DNA from: Dehalococcoidia bacterium
Lineage (GTDB): Bacteria; Chloroflexota; Dehalococcoidia; DSTF01; WHTK01
Direction: 5' to 3'
Length of the DNA: 57,366 bases
Assembly: GCA_035574915.1 (NCBI GenBank)
Contig: DATLYJ010000122.1
Span: forward strand, 1-57,366
The notes under the pieces are model-generated. The model searched no databases. It was not told where the DNA came from and worked only from the letters and a program-made list of their open reading frames with translations. Position numbers and translations under genes: made by a program. Shown here one piece after another: positions 43,678 through 52,038 of this stretch (within the stretch, counting starts at the first letter, position 1; each line of letters starts with the position of its first letter).

Positions 43678-44916
43678 ATGACGACTAACCTCTCCGTCGA
43701 CGAGCAGATGCGCATCCTCATGCGGGGTGTCGAGTACGGCGACCCGCACATCCACCGCACGATGGAGCAGGAACTGCGCGAGCGCCTGGCCGAAGGACGC
43801 CCTCTCCGCGTGTACTGCGGCTTCGACCCCACCTCGACGGACCTGACTATCGGCAACCTGGTGCCGATGCTCAAGATGCGCCAGTTCCAGCGGCTGGGCC
43901 ACGAAGTCACCTTCCTCTTCGGCACCATGACCGGCATCGTCGGCGACCCCAGCGACAAGACCGCGACCCGCCAGATGCTGACAATGGAGCAGGTGGAGGC
44001 CAACGCGCGCGAGTGGCTGCGCCAGGTCTACCGCGTGCTCGACAGGGAGCGCACCATCATTCGCCGCAACGCCGACTGGCTGGCGAAGCTCACCCTCCCC
44101 GACGTGATCGAACTTGGGTCGCACTTCACGGTGGCCCAGTTCCTGGAGCGCGAGACATTCGCGAAGCGCATGCAGGAGCACAAGCCGATCTACGTGCACG
44201 AGTTCCTCTACGCTCTCATGCAGGCTCGGGACGCCGTCGAGCTCGAGACGGACGTCCAGATCGGCGGCGTCGACCAGCTGTTCAACATCATGGCCGGCCG
44301 CATCCTCCAGCGCGACCTCGGTCAGCGGCCGCTCGTCGCCATTTGCACGCCCCTCCTCGTCGGCACCGACGGTCACCTCAAGATGTCGAAGTCGACCGGG
44401 AACTACATCGGCATGGACGACCCTCCCGACGACATGTACGGCAAGGTGATGTCCATCCCCGACTCGCTGGTGCTGGACTACTTCACGCTCTTGACAGAGG
44501 TGCCGGGTGACGAACTGGGCCGCATCGGCGAGGACCTGCAGGCCGGCGGCGCCCGGGCGATGGAGGCCAAGAAGCGCCTGGGGCGGGAGATCGTTGGCCT
44601 GCTCTACGGCGCCGACGCCGCGCGCCAGGCGCAGGAGGAGTTCGAGCGCGTCTTCCAGCGCCGCGAAAGGCCCGAGGACAGCGCCATTGACCTCGCCGTC
44701 GACCTCGACAGCGACGGCTCTACGCAGGCAGATGTCACCCTTCTCCTGAGCCAGGCCGGCGTGGTGCCCAGCCGCGGCGAGGCGCGCCGCCTGCTATCGC
44801 AGGGCGCCATCTCGCTCGACGGCGCTACCCTGAGCGAGGCGAAGGTCCGGCTCAGGGAGGGCGCCCTGCTCCGCGTCGGGCGTCATCGCTTCCTGCGCAT
44901 CGTGCGTAAATCCTGA
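43678..44916 (+). CDS. tyrS: Tyrosine--tRNA ligase
   Basis: A 412-aa class I aminoacyl-tRNA synthetase that charges tRNA-Tyr. The Rossmann domain begins YCGFDPTSTDLTIGNLVPM: the HIGH signature appears as TIGN, with both histidines replaced. The KMSKS motif is intact (GHLKMSKSTGN). Substrate-binding DVQIGGVDQLFN is present. The last 60 residues form an S4 RNA-binding domain (VVPSRGEARRLLSQGAI). ATG 43678 is the natural start. Its separation from ribF by a palindrome suggests its own transcript. Confidence 0.94.
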   Translation: MTTNLSVDEQMRILMRGVEYGDPHIHRTMEQELRERLAEGRPLRVYCGFDPTSTDLTIGNLVPMLKMRQFQRLGHEVTFLFGTMTGIVGDPSDKTATRQMLTMEQVEANAREWLRQVYRVLDRERTIIRRNADWLAKLTLPDVIELGSHFTVAQFLERETFAKRMQEHKPIYVHEFLYALMQARDAVELETDVQIGGVDQLFNIMAGRILQRDLGQRPLVAICTPLLVGTDGHLKMSKSTGNYIGMDDPPDDMYGKVMSIPDSLVLDYFTLLTEVPGDELGRIGEDLQAGGARAMEAKKRLGREIVGLLYGADAARQAQEEFERVFQRRERPEDSAIDLAVDLDSDGSTQADVTLLLSQAGVVPSRGEARRLLSQGAISLDGATLSEAKVRLREGALLRVGRHRFLRIVRKS

Positions 44917-45057
44917 CCCCTCTGCGAGCGCCGAGGGCCTGTATCGAGCAGCAGGCCCCAGGCGCGTGCCAGCCGGACGCAGCAGTCGTCCGCGCTCGCT
45001 CCGAGCGCTCGGTGCACTTAACTGGAGGGGCCGCTACCCTCTGACGGGAGGCCAGAA

Positions 45058-45363
45058 ATGCCTGACATCAGCGTCGAGGAAGCCGTCGATCAGACCTGCC
45101 GCGCGCTCATGGCGGGCGACGTCATGAAGGTCATGTCCGACTTCACGCCGGAAGCGCTCGCGGCGGTGATGGCCTCGGCCGCGGGCATCACGGCCGTGCC
45201 GTCACTAATTGGCTACGAGGTGCGCACGCACGACGTCAACGGCGATGACCACGACTTCACGATCTCCTTCCGGACGAGCGAGGGCGAGGTCACCGCAAAG
45301 GCAACCTGGCGCGAGGTCGAAGGCGCCTGGAAGATCGCGGCCCTGACCGTGGCCGGACTGTAA
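45058..45363 (+). CDS. Small NTF2-like/SnoaL-like protein, function unknown
   Basis: A 101-aa protein with GGGAGG before ATG 45058. A helix (VEEAVDQTCRALMAGDV) followed by strands (YEVRTHDVNGDDHDFTISFRT, then ATWREVEGAWKIAALTV) resembles the NTF2-like fold, in which a last WKI strand is common. No catalytic residues can be pointed out. It stands alone between tyrS and a convergent pair. Confidence 0.68.
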   Translation: MPDISVEEAVDQTCRALMAGDVMKVMSDFTPEALAAVMASAAGITAVPSLIGYEVRTHDVNGDDHDFTISFRTSEGEVTAKATWREVEGAWKIAALTVAGL

Positions 45364-45437
45364 GGGACAGGACGGGGAGCAGAGAGAACGAGGGCCAGGA
45401 AAGCGTTCTCGAGCGGGCCCTCGTTCCTGTACGTTTG

Positions 45438-45665
45438 CTACTCCGCCACGGTTACCGGCGGCTCCTCGGGCTCCTCTTCCATGGTCATCATCGTCCAGCC
45501 CACCCAGAAGCCGAGCGCCGTCAACGCCGTCATCGCCACGGTGACGGGCAGCGCCAGCGCGAGATAGCTCTTTCGCAGGACGCCGTAGACGAAGAGCAGC
45601 ATCTGGAGGCAGGCCAGCGCCACCACTATGCGGCCGGTGATCTGGGCGCGGCCCTGGCCGGTCAT
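45438..45665 (-). CDS. Small two-helix membrane protein
   Basis: A 75-aa protein starting MTGQGRAQITGRIVV at 45665. Two hydrophobic segments (IVVALACLQMLLFVYGVL and LALALPVTVAMTALTALGFWVGW) are followed by an acidic tail (MEEEPEEPPVTV). The ATG overlaps the stop of the Trm112-like gene, so the two are coupled. No family recognised. Confidence 0.66.
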   Translation of the reverse strand: MTGQGRAQITGRIVVALACLQMLLFVYGVLRKSYLALALPVTVAMTALTALGFWVGWTMMTMEEEPEEPPVTVAE

Positions 45666-45868
45666 CGGGCCTTGTTCGCCTCCATCTGCCGCCGCAAGTC
45701 CGGCGGCAGCAGGTTGGGGATCGTATCTTCGATGGGGTAAGTCTCGTTGCAGTTCGCGCAGTGCAGCGAGCCGGTGACGATCTCGTCGCCCTCTTCCTTC
45801 TCGATGTTCAGGGTCAAGGGGCCCTTGCACACCGGGCAGGCGAGGATCTCCATCATGTCTTTGCGCAT
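45662..45868 (-). CDS. Trm112 family protein
   Basis: A 68-aa zinc-binding protein: MMEILACPVCKGPLTL, then LHCANCNETYPIEDTIPNLLPPD, with Cys-x2-Cys pairs and the IPNLLP motif of the Trm112/YcaR family. Eukaryotic and archaeal relatives support methyltransferases; the bacterial role is unclear. AGGA lies before ATG 45868. It overlaps the small membrane-protein gene by 4 nt. Confidence 0.85.
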   Translation of the reverse strand: MRKDMMEILACPVCKGPLTLNIEKEEGDEIVTGSLHCANCNETYPIEDTIPNLLPPDLRRQMEANKAR

Positions 45869-46293
45869 CGTTGGTCCTGAGCTGGCGGAAGCTGGAAAGC
45901 GGGCCGCCGGATCCGAGCGCGACCCCTGCGAATTCTAGGTATGGCCCCGAAGGAGTGTCAAACAGGTTGTGTGCGGGGACCAGGACATCCTATACACCCG
46001 GGAGGGGCGGGGAACGGCTACCAGGTTTACGTTGCTTCTGTCCTTAGGCTCTCGGGTTGGGGGGCCGAAGGCCCTAGTCTTAAGGAGTTGGCGGGGTGGC
46101 GTCCCTATGTGCCAGAGCAGCTGGAGCCGCGCCCGTGGTTATCGACTACAAGCTCTGCGAGCCATCAGCCCGGAGACGGCGCGTGAGGCCGTCCTCGAAT
46201 ATCTAAGGTCAGCGAACGCAACGGCATGCGCGGCTACCGCGGCGGCCGCCGCCCGGCAGACCAGCGGCGAGCTGCGTATACGCCTGGCCCGCG
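45869..46293. other. 425-bp intergenic region of unknown content
   Basis: This is the largest gene-free stretch in the window. A plus-strand promoter-like pair TTGTGT (45967-45972) and TATACA (45991-45996), 18 bp apart, would drive transcription into DNA without a supported gene. GGGCC-GAA-GGCCC makes a small hairpin near 46062-46074. A plus-strand frame has RAISPETAREAVLEYLRSAN, which is vaguely helix-turn-helix-like but unsupported. It may hold a small RNA or the remains of a gene. Confidence 0.4.
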
Positions 46294-47706
46294 CTAGGCA
46301 GCGGCCGCTTCGTTCCGGCGGCGCAGGCGGCGCAGGGCGGCCCGGGCGGCGTTGCCGTAAAGGGCCGCGTCCTGTGGCTGGGGGAGCAGGGCGGGCAGGA
46401 TGGGTCGGCCGGAGAGCGCGCGATAGGCCAGGGCGCTAAGGGCCAGGGTCAGGAAGTAGCCGAGTGTGGTGCCCAGGGCAGCGCCTGGCACGCCGAAGAG
46501 GTGGATCAGGACGATGTCGGTCGGGATCGTAGCGAGCAGTGTCGCCAGGGCGATCCAGGCGTTGATGATCGGGCGCCCCCGGCTGAAGACGTAGGAGCCG
46601 AGTATCTTGGCCCCGGCGATGGCCACCGTGCCCGGTAGAAGCAGGAGGTAAGGCAGCACCGATTCGCGGTACGCCTCGCCGAAGACGACTGGTATCCAGA
46701 GCCAGGCAATCAGCGCCGCTCCGGCGGCTCCGACCCCGGTCACGAGCATGGTGTTGCGGCAGACGACAGGCGTGGCGTCCGCCGCGCGGGCGTCATCCGC
46801 GGGCGTGATGCTCGTCAGCAGCACGATCGCGACGGAGTTGGCGATGATCCACAGCCCCTCCGTCTGCGAGCTGGCGACGGTATAGAGGCCGACACCGCCG
46901 GTGTTCACGAACACCAGGATCAGGAACACGTCCAGGCGGTAATTCAGGAGCTGGATCAGGTTGGTGATCTGGCCCTGTCCGCCGAATTTGACCGCCTTTA
47001 CGAGCAGCGACAGGGACGCCAGCCGGCGCGGCCAGGAACGAGGCCCGAGCAGGGCGTAGGCCAGCAACAGCGGCGGCAGGTAGGCCAGGCTCCAGGCCCA
47101 GACGGCGCTGGACACGGTGAGGCCGGAGGCAAGCTCGACGGCGCCCAGGCAGGAGAGCATCGACAGCGGCAGGGCAAGCTCGAGGACGTTCATCGCCGTG
47201 AAGCGGCCACCGGCCCGCAGCAGGCCCTCGGCAAGCCTGAGCTGGATTACGGCGGGAATCGTGGGGATGACCAGAGCGTACGGGATGTCTCTGCCTTCGA
47301 CCTGGCCGTCGAAGAAGAGGGCTGTGACGCCTACTCCCACGGCGCTGACGCCGGCGGCGAAGAGTGAGATGCTGAACCCCGCCTCGGTCGCCTGTCGGAG
47401 GCTGAACTCGTTGCGGGCCACGTAGTAGAACCCCGCCGCGCTCACGCCCAGGTTCAGGAATGCGAATCCCAGGCTCACCGCTGCCTGGTACAGCGCTGCC
47501 GTGCCGCGGCCTTCCGGGCCCAGGGCGCGGGCGAGCAGGATTGCCACGAAGAAGCCGAGGGTGTTGCTCGCCAGCGCCGCCACGAAGACCAGGTTGATGT
47601 GCAGGAGGAAGCGCCCGGCAAGCGGGTGCTCCGGCTCGGGCTCGGGCAGGCCGGTGACGGGAGGCAGCGCTGTCGTCGTGCTGTCGCGGACTGGTCCGAG
47701 GGACAT
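46294..47706 (-). CDS. Polysaccharide flippase/MOP superfamily protein (Wzx-like)
   Basis: A 470-aa membrane protein with about 12 hydrophobic helices. NTLGFFVAILLARALGPEGRGTAALYQA is the typical first block of Wzx/PST exporters, which flip lipid-linked oligosaccharides. The segment GGVGLYTVASSQTEGLWII matches the middle repeat of the family. The tail is basic (RAALRRLRRRNEAAAA). No glycosyltransferases are adjacent, so its polymer is unknown. ATG 47706 is the start. Confidence 0.85.
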   Translation of the reverse strand: MSLGPVRDSTTTALPPVTGLPEPEPEHPLAGRFLLHINLVFVAALASNTLGFFVAILLARALGPEGRGTAALYQAAVSLGFAFLNLGVSAAGFYYVARNEFSLRQATEAGFSISLFAAGVSAVGVGVTALFFDGQVEGRDIPYALVIPTIPAVIQLRLAEGLLRAGGRFTAMNVLELALPLSMLSCLGAVELASGLTVSSAVWAWSLAYLPPLLLAYALLGPRSWPRRLASLSLLVKAVKFGGQGQITNLIQLLNYRLDVFLILVFVNTGGVGLYTVASSQTEGLWIIANSVAIVLLTSITPADDARAADATPVVCRNTMLVTGVGAAGAALIAWLWIPVVFGEAYRESVLPYLLLLPGTVAIAGAKILGSYVFSRGRPIINAWIALATLLATIPTDIVLIHLFGVPGAALGTTLGYFLTLALSALAYRALSGRPILPALLPQPQDAALYGNAARAALRRLRRRNEAAAA

Positions 47707-47761
47707 GCGGCTCCCGGAGGCAATAGTCAGCCCAGATTATCGTTCCGGCGGGAGGCGGCGC

Positions 47762-48043
47762 TCACCAGGCCGAGAGCCTGGCCGTCAGCTCCTCGCGGAG
47801 GCGCTCGATCAGGTCGGGCGGGACGACCAGCGAAAGCTCCGAGAGCCGCAGGTTGGCGTAGCGCAGGGCAGAGGCGCGGTCGAAGACGTCGTCGCTGTCC
47901 GCGGTCTCGGCCACAAGGGCGTCGACGAGGGCGTCGAAGCTGCGCCCGAGGGCGGCGCCCACCTCCTCGTCGGACCCGGCGCGCAGGGCATCGTCACCCA
48001 GCATTCGCGCCAACTGGGCCAGCACTTCGGGCCTGACGGCCAT
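47762..48043 (-). CDS. Hypothetical helical protein
   Basis: A 93-aa all-helical, acidic protein starting MAVRPEVLAQLARMLG (48043). It has no cysteines, membrane segments or known motif. It lies 55 bp upstream of the flippase and 19 bp after the zinc-ribbon gene on the same strand, so it may be in their transcript. Codon use resembles its neighbours, which supports it as a real gene. Confidence 0.6.
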   Translation of the reverse strand: MAVRPEVLAQLARMLGDDALRAGSDEEVGAALGRSFDALVDALVAETADSDDVFDRASALRYANLRLSELSLVVPPDLIERLREELTARLSAW

Positions 48044-48062
48044 CGGGGTTATCGGGGGTGGA

Positions 48063-48407
48063 TCAGGTGCGGGCTACACCGCGGATCTTGTTGTAGCAAG
48101 AGCTGCAGTAGACCGGACGGTCGCCCCGTGGGATGAAAGGGACCTCCGTCATCATGCCGCACTCGGCGCAGGCGGCTGGGTGCATCTGGCGCGGCGTCTT
48201 GCCGCCGAAGCTGGCGAATACGCCGTAACGCACGTAGCCGTCCTCTGGCTCCTGGGCCTTGGCAGTCCTGCGGGCCGTCCGGCAGCGCGGGCAGCGCGCC
48301 GGCTCGTTCTGAAGACCTTTGCCGGCGTAGAACTCCTGCTCGCCCGCCGTAAAGATGAACGTAATGCCGCAGTCCTTACAAGTAATCTCTTTGTCTACGT
48401 ATGCCAA
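48063..48407 (-). CDS. Zinc-ribbon protein (CxxC motifs, FTAGEQEFY family)
   Basis: A 114-aa protein with four Cys-x2-Cys pairs: ITCKDCGITF, RCPRCRTAR, ACAECGMM and YCSSCYN. FTAGEQEFYAGKGLQNEP is the hallmark of a widespread zinc-ribbon family of unknown function. The TTG at 48407 (reading MAYVDKEITC) is preceded by a full AAGGAGGT at 10 nt and fits the usual family start; a TTG at 48431 is unlikely. Role unknown. Confidence 0.84.
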   Translation of the reverse strand: MAYVDKEITCKDCGITFIFTAGEQEFYAGKGLQNEPARCPRCRTARRTAKAQEPEDGYVRYGVFASFGGKTPRQMHPAACAECGMMTEVPFIPRGDRPVYCSSCYNKIRGVART

Positions 48408-48532
48408 CTCGTGTGCAACCTCCTTGAGCAAGACAAACCGCTGGGCATCTTAAGGATCGAGATGCGCAAGGCACAAGCCCACGCTCTCACGAATGACTTT
48501 CGACCGGATCAGGCATTTAGAATAGGCCCGCT

Positions 48533-49348
48533 ATGCCCGAAGTCCCTGACCTCGAGGCCATCCGCGGCTTTTTGAACCGGCGCATCGTTGGAAAGAAGGT
48601 TCAGCGGGTGGATGTCTTTATCCCTATCGTCGTCAGGATACCACGAAACGATTTCGTACGGCTGCTCACGGGTGACACCTTCGGCGAGGTGCAGCGCCAC
48701 GGCAAGTTCCTGCTCTTCACCTTCGCTTCCGGCAGGGTCATGGTAATCAACCCCATGCTCACCGGCCGCTTCGCCTACGTCGACCGGAAGGAGAAGCGGC
48801 GCGCTCGGACTTGCTTCGCCCTCGCGGTCGACGACGAGCACGAGCTCCGCTATGCCGACGAGCGGGTCATGGGCAGAGTCTACCTCGTGCCGCTCGAGGA
48901 GCTTCACACGGTGCCCCAGTTCGCCGAGATGGGACCGGATGTGCTGTCGCCAGAGTTGACGGAAGAGGTGTTTCGGGAGCGGCTCCGCCGCCACAACGGG
49001 ATGATCAAGGGCATTCTCGTGAACCACAGGTTCGTTGCCGGCATCGGCAACGCCTACGCGGACGAGATCCTGTGGGAGGCCCGCATCCACCCCTATCGCA
49101 AGCGCACGCAACTCTCGGACGAGGATGTCGGCCGCCTTTACGCAGCCGTGCGCGCGGTCTTCGAGTGGGCGATCCCGATCGTGGCCCGGGTGTTCTCGGA
49201 GTCCCTGGACTACACCGAGTGGCGTGACCACCTGCGCGTGCACCGCCGCGGCGGCCAGCCCTGCCCGCGCTGCGGCACCCGCATCAGCGAGATCACCGCC
49301 GGTCAGCGTATCACGAGCTTCTGCCGCACCTGCCAACCGGGGCCTTAG
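48533..49348 (+). CDS. Formamidopyrimidine-DNA glycosylase family protein (Fpg/Nei)
   Basis: A 271-aa bifunctional DNA glycosylase/AP lyase for oxidised bases. The N-terminal MPEVPDLEA gives catalytic Pro2 and Glu3. The beta-hairpin lysine is in RHGKFLLF, and the HhH region has VAGIGNAYADEILWEA. The C-terminal zinc finger is CPRCG ... FCRTCQ. Position 6 is Asp instead of the usual Glu (MPELPE), a minor change. Fpg and Nei cannot be separated with confidence. It is divergent from the zinc-ribbon gene. Confidence 0.92.
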   Translation: MPEVPDLEAIRGFLNRRIVGKKVQRVDVFIPIVVRIPRNDFVRLLTGDTFGEVQRHGKFLLFTFASGRVMVINPMLTGRFAYVDRKEKRRARTCFALAVDDEHELRYADERVMGRVYLVPLEELHTVPQFAEMGPDVLSPELTEEVFRERLRRHNGMIKGILVNHRFVAGIGNAYADEILWEARIHPYRKRTQLSDEDVGRLYAAVRAVFEWAIPIVARVFSESLDYTEWRDHLRVHRRGGQPCPRCGTRISEITAGQRITSFCRTCQPGP

Positions 49349-49551
49349 GCGACGGCAGGGCGCTTCGCGGGCGAACCCGGGCCGCAGTACCGTCACGCGC
49401 GCTGCTGTTGGACGCGGCCGGGACTCGACAGGGGAGGGCACGCCGTTACGCGTGTAGTCGAACAGGGCGCGCCGTCCCGTGACAGCCGGCCAGGAGCGGT
49501 TGCACCGCCGACGACGGGGGCAAGCGCCGCTTCGGGACCGAGATGCGAGGG

Positions 49552-50781
49552 TTAAAGCTCGCTGGGCTCCGCCTTGTCGAGCTCGAAGGTGCGGTGCAGC
49601 GCCCTTACGGCGTCCACCACGCGGTCCTCGCGGACGATGCAGGTTATGCGGATCTCGCTGGTTGAGATCATTTCGATATTGATGCCCTCTTCGTAGAGAC
49701 AGCGGAACATGCGCGAGGCATAGCCAGGCGCGCTCTGGATGCCGGTGCCGACGATGCTCACCTTGCCGATGTGGTCGTCGGTGGTCACTCCGGCCGCGTT
49801 GATTTCCTTCGCCACCTTCTGGACGATGGGCGCCGCCTTCGCAAGGTCGCCCCTGGAGACCGTGAACGTGAGGTCGGTCAGGCCCTGCGTGCTGGCGTTC
49901 TGGACGATGACGTCCACGGAAAGGTGGTTGGCGGCCAGGGGCTCGAATACTGCTGCAGCGATACCGGGCTGGTCCGGCACACCTTGAATCGTGATCTTGG
50001 CGACGTCGAGGTCGTGGGCGATGCCCCTGACGCGCTTGAACTCCTCCATCGTGATGCCTCCCTGGATCATCGTCCCCGGGGTGTCCTCGAAGCTCGAGGC
50101 CACGAGGATCGGGATGCCGTAGACCGCGCCCAGCTCTACTGCCCGAGGCGCCATGACCTTCGCGCCTTTGCTCGCCAGCTCCAGCATCTCCTCGTAGGTG
50201 ATCTCCTTGAGCTTGCGGGCATTGGGCTCGATGCGCGGGTCGGCCGTGTAGACCCCCTGGACGTCGGTATAGATCTCGCATGCCGCGTTCAGGGCGGCGG
50301 CAAAGGCGACCGCGGTCGTGTCCGACCCGCCTCGGCCTATCGTCGCAATGTCCTCCCCCTCGGTGACTCCCTGGAACCCGGCGACGATTACCACGCGCCC
50401 GCGGGCGACCTCCGCCTGGACGCGTTTCGGCTCCATCGCCAGGATGCGGGCGTTGCGGTGCACGGCAGAGGTGCGCATGCCTGCCTGCGCGCCCGAAAGG
50501 CTGATCGCGTCGACACCGAGGTCGTGCAGGGCCATCACCATGAGGGCGCTGGACACGGTCTCGCCCGTCGAGAGCAGGACGTCCATCTCCCGCGGCTCAG
50601 GATGGTCCGTGATCTGGTGCGCCAGCGCTATCAGCTCATCCGTCGTGTCGCCCATGGCGGATACGACCGCGACCACGTCGTCACCCTGGCGCCGGCGGCT
50701 GGCGATGCGCCGGGCGACGTTCTTTATGCGCTCAGCATTGGCGACGGACGAGCCGCCGTACTTCTGGACGACCAGGGCCAT
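49552..50781 (-). CDS. lysC: Aspartate kinase
   Basis: A 409-aa kinase that phosphorylates aspartate, the first step to lysine, threonine and methionine. The kinase domain has VVQKYGGSSVANAERI, VSAMGDTTDELI, LLSTGETVSSALM and TIGRGGSDTTAVA. Two ACT domains follow from about residue 260 (ITIQGVPDQPGIA, VSIVGTGIQSAPG), where lysine or threonine usually inhibit. It lies downstream of thrB on the same strand, with a hairpin in the gap. Confidence 0.95.
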   Translation of the reverse strand: MALVVQKYGGSSVANAERIKNVARRIASRRRQGDDVVAVVSAMGDTTDELIALAHQITDHPEPREMDVLLSTGETVSSALMVMALHDLGVDAISLSGAQAGMRTSAVHRNARILAMEPKRVQAEVARGRVVIVAGFQGVTEGEDIATIGRGGSDTTAVAFAAALNAACEIYTDVQGVYTADPRIEPNARKLKEITYEEMLELASKGAKVMAPRAVELGAVYGIPILVASSFEDTPGTMIQGGITMEEFKRVRGIAHDLDVAKITIQGVPDQPGIAAAVFEPLAANHLSVDVIVQNASTQGLTDLTFTVSRGDLAKAAPIVQKVAKEINAAGVTTDDHIGKVSIVGTGIQSAPGYASRMFRCLYEEGINIEMISTSEIRITCIVREDRVVDAVRALHRTFELDKAEPSEL

Positions 50782-50793
50782 GGAATCTCCCGT

Positions 50794-50817
50794 GTTGCTG
50801 CCATAAAAGGCGGCAAC
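50794..50817 (-). promoter_or_regulatory. Hairpin in the lysC leader
   Basis: GTTGCTGCC (50794-50802) and GGCGGCAAC (50809-50817) pair with one G-U around ATAAAA. It lies 12 nt before the lysC ATG, with a GGGAGA ribosome site between stem and start. A TATACT box lies upstream on the minus strand (50843-50848) without a clear -35. It is not a known lysine riboswitch. Confidence 0.42.
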
Positions 50818-50932
50818 GCTCGCGGCTGGCTTCTATTCGCTCAGTATATTAATGACGGCCGCCTCTACGGGGAAATGGCGCTCACGGTGACGCTCTCTCG
50901 GCCGGAGAGCACCGGGATCAGCGCGAAGGGGA

Positions 50933-51808
50933 CTAGGGTGCGCCGCCTGACACGATGTGCGCCCCGGCCTCCGTTGGCCTGGTGATGATGCTGCGGCCGC
51001 TGTAGCCGTGCGAGATCGCTGCTTGCGTCATCAAGCGCGCCACGCGTTCCTCGTTCTCGACCGTGAAGGCGGCGACGGTGGAGCCGCCGCCGGAGAGGTA
51101 GGCTGCCACGGCGCCGCCGTCCTTCGCGCCCTGCATGATCGGGCCGAGGCCCGGGAAGATCTCGCCTCGCACCGGTTGGTGCATCCGGTCCTGTGTCGCC
51201 TCGTCCAGGAGGTCATAGCGCTCGGCCGCGAGGGCCGCGAGGAAGAGGGCCACCCGGCTGGAGTTGAAGATGGCATCCTCGCGGGAGAGCGACTTCGGCA
51301 GCCGGCGCCGGCTTTCCTGTGTTGGCATCTCGAAGTCTGGCACGAAGACGACGACCTTGAGGGCCGCGGGCACCGGAAACGCGAGGTGGATCAGCCTCTC
51401 TCTGCCCCTGACGCCCACCTGCAGCCCGCCGAAGAGGCAGGGGGAGATGTTATCGGGAAAGCCCTCGAGGCTCGTCCCCATCTCGAACAGGCGCTCCAGG
51501 TCGTGGATGCCGTCCAGCATGGCGTTACCGGCCAGGAGGCCCGCGGCGCGAAGCGCGGCGCTGGCGCCGAGGCCGCGCGCCAGCGGTATGGCCTCGTCCC
51601 AGGTGACGTCGAGGCGCGGCGCCTGCTTTCCCTCGAAGGCAGCTTGCACGCCCTGCCGCACCAGCCGCCCGCCAATGCTCTCCCGCGGCGGGCGGCCTTC
51701 CACGGTGCGGACTGTCACGGTGCTCCAGATGTCGAGCGCCAGCCCGAGGCAGTCGAACCCCGGGCCGAGGTTCGCGGATGTCGCCGGGACGCGCACGGTG
51801 ATCAGCAT
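50933..51808 (-). CDS. thrB: Homoserine kinase
   Basis: A 291-aa GHMP kinase that phosphorylates homoserine for threonine synthesis. The substrate loop VRVPATSANLGPGFDCLGLALD is N-terminal, the phosphate loop is PLARGLGASAALRAAG, and the third GHMP motif is GGAVAAYLSGGGSTVAAF. The length matches the family. It precedes lysC on the same strand by 151 bp. thrA/hom and thrC are not in the window. Confidence 0.94.
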   Translation of the reverse strand: MLITVRVPATSANLGPGFDCLGLALDIWSTVTVRTVEGRPPRESIGGRLVRQGVQAAFEGKQAPRLDVTWDEAIPLARGLGASAALRAAGLLAGNAMLDGIHDLERLFEMGTSLEGFPDNISPCLFGGLQVGVRGRERLIHLAFPVPAALKVVVFVPDFEMPTQESRRRLPKSLSREDAIFNSSRVALFLAALAAERYDLLDEATQDRMHQPVRGEIFPGLGPIMQGAKDGGAVAAYLSGGGSTVAAFTVENEERVARLMTQAAISHGYSGRSIITRPTEAGAHIVSGGAP

Positions 51809-51889
51809 TTCAGCGTTTCGGCATGGCAGGAGCTCAGCATCTAAGCGGACTGTCCGGCTTTCACTGCGGCGAGAGAAAGGCTAACAGGT

Positions 51890-51918
51890 TTGACCCTATT
51901 GGGGAGCAGACCTATGAT
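51890..51918 (+). promoter_or_regulatory. Sigma-70-type promoter of the etfD-etfB-etfA operon
   Basis: TTGACC (51890-51895) and TATGAT (51913-51918) are exactly 17 bp apart, each matching five of six consensus bases. The start site would be near 51925, giving a leader of about 114 nt before the TTG of the first gene. Confidence 0.72.
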
Positions 51919-52038
51919 GGCGCTTGCCAAACGGCAGGTCTGGGCCTTGAGCGGCGACCTACTCGATGAGGCGGTTCGGCGGGCGCGGGACTGTGCTCCG
52001 GCGGCTTCCTCGAAGGCACAGGACGGGATTAACGAGTC

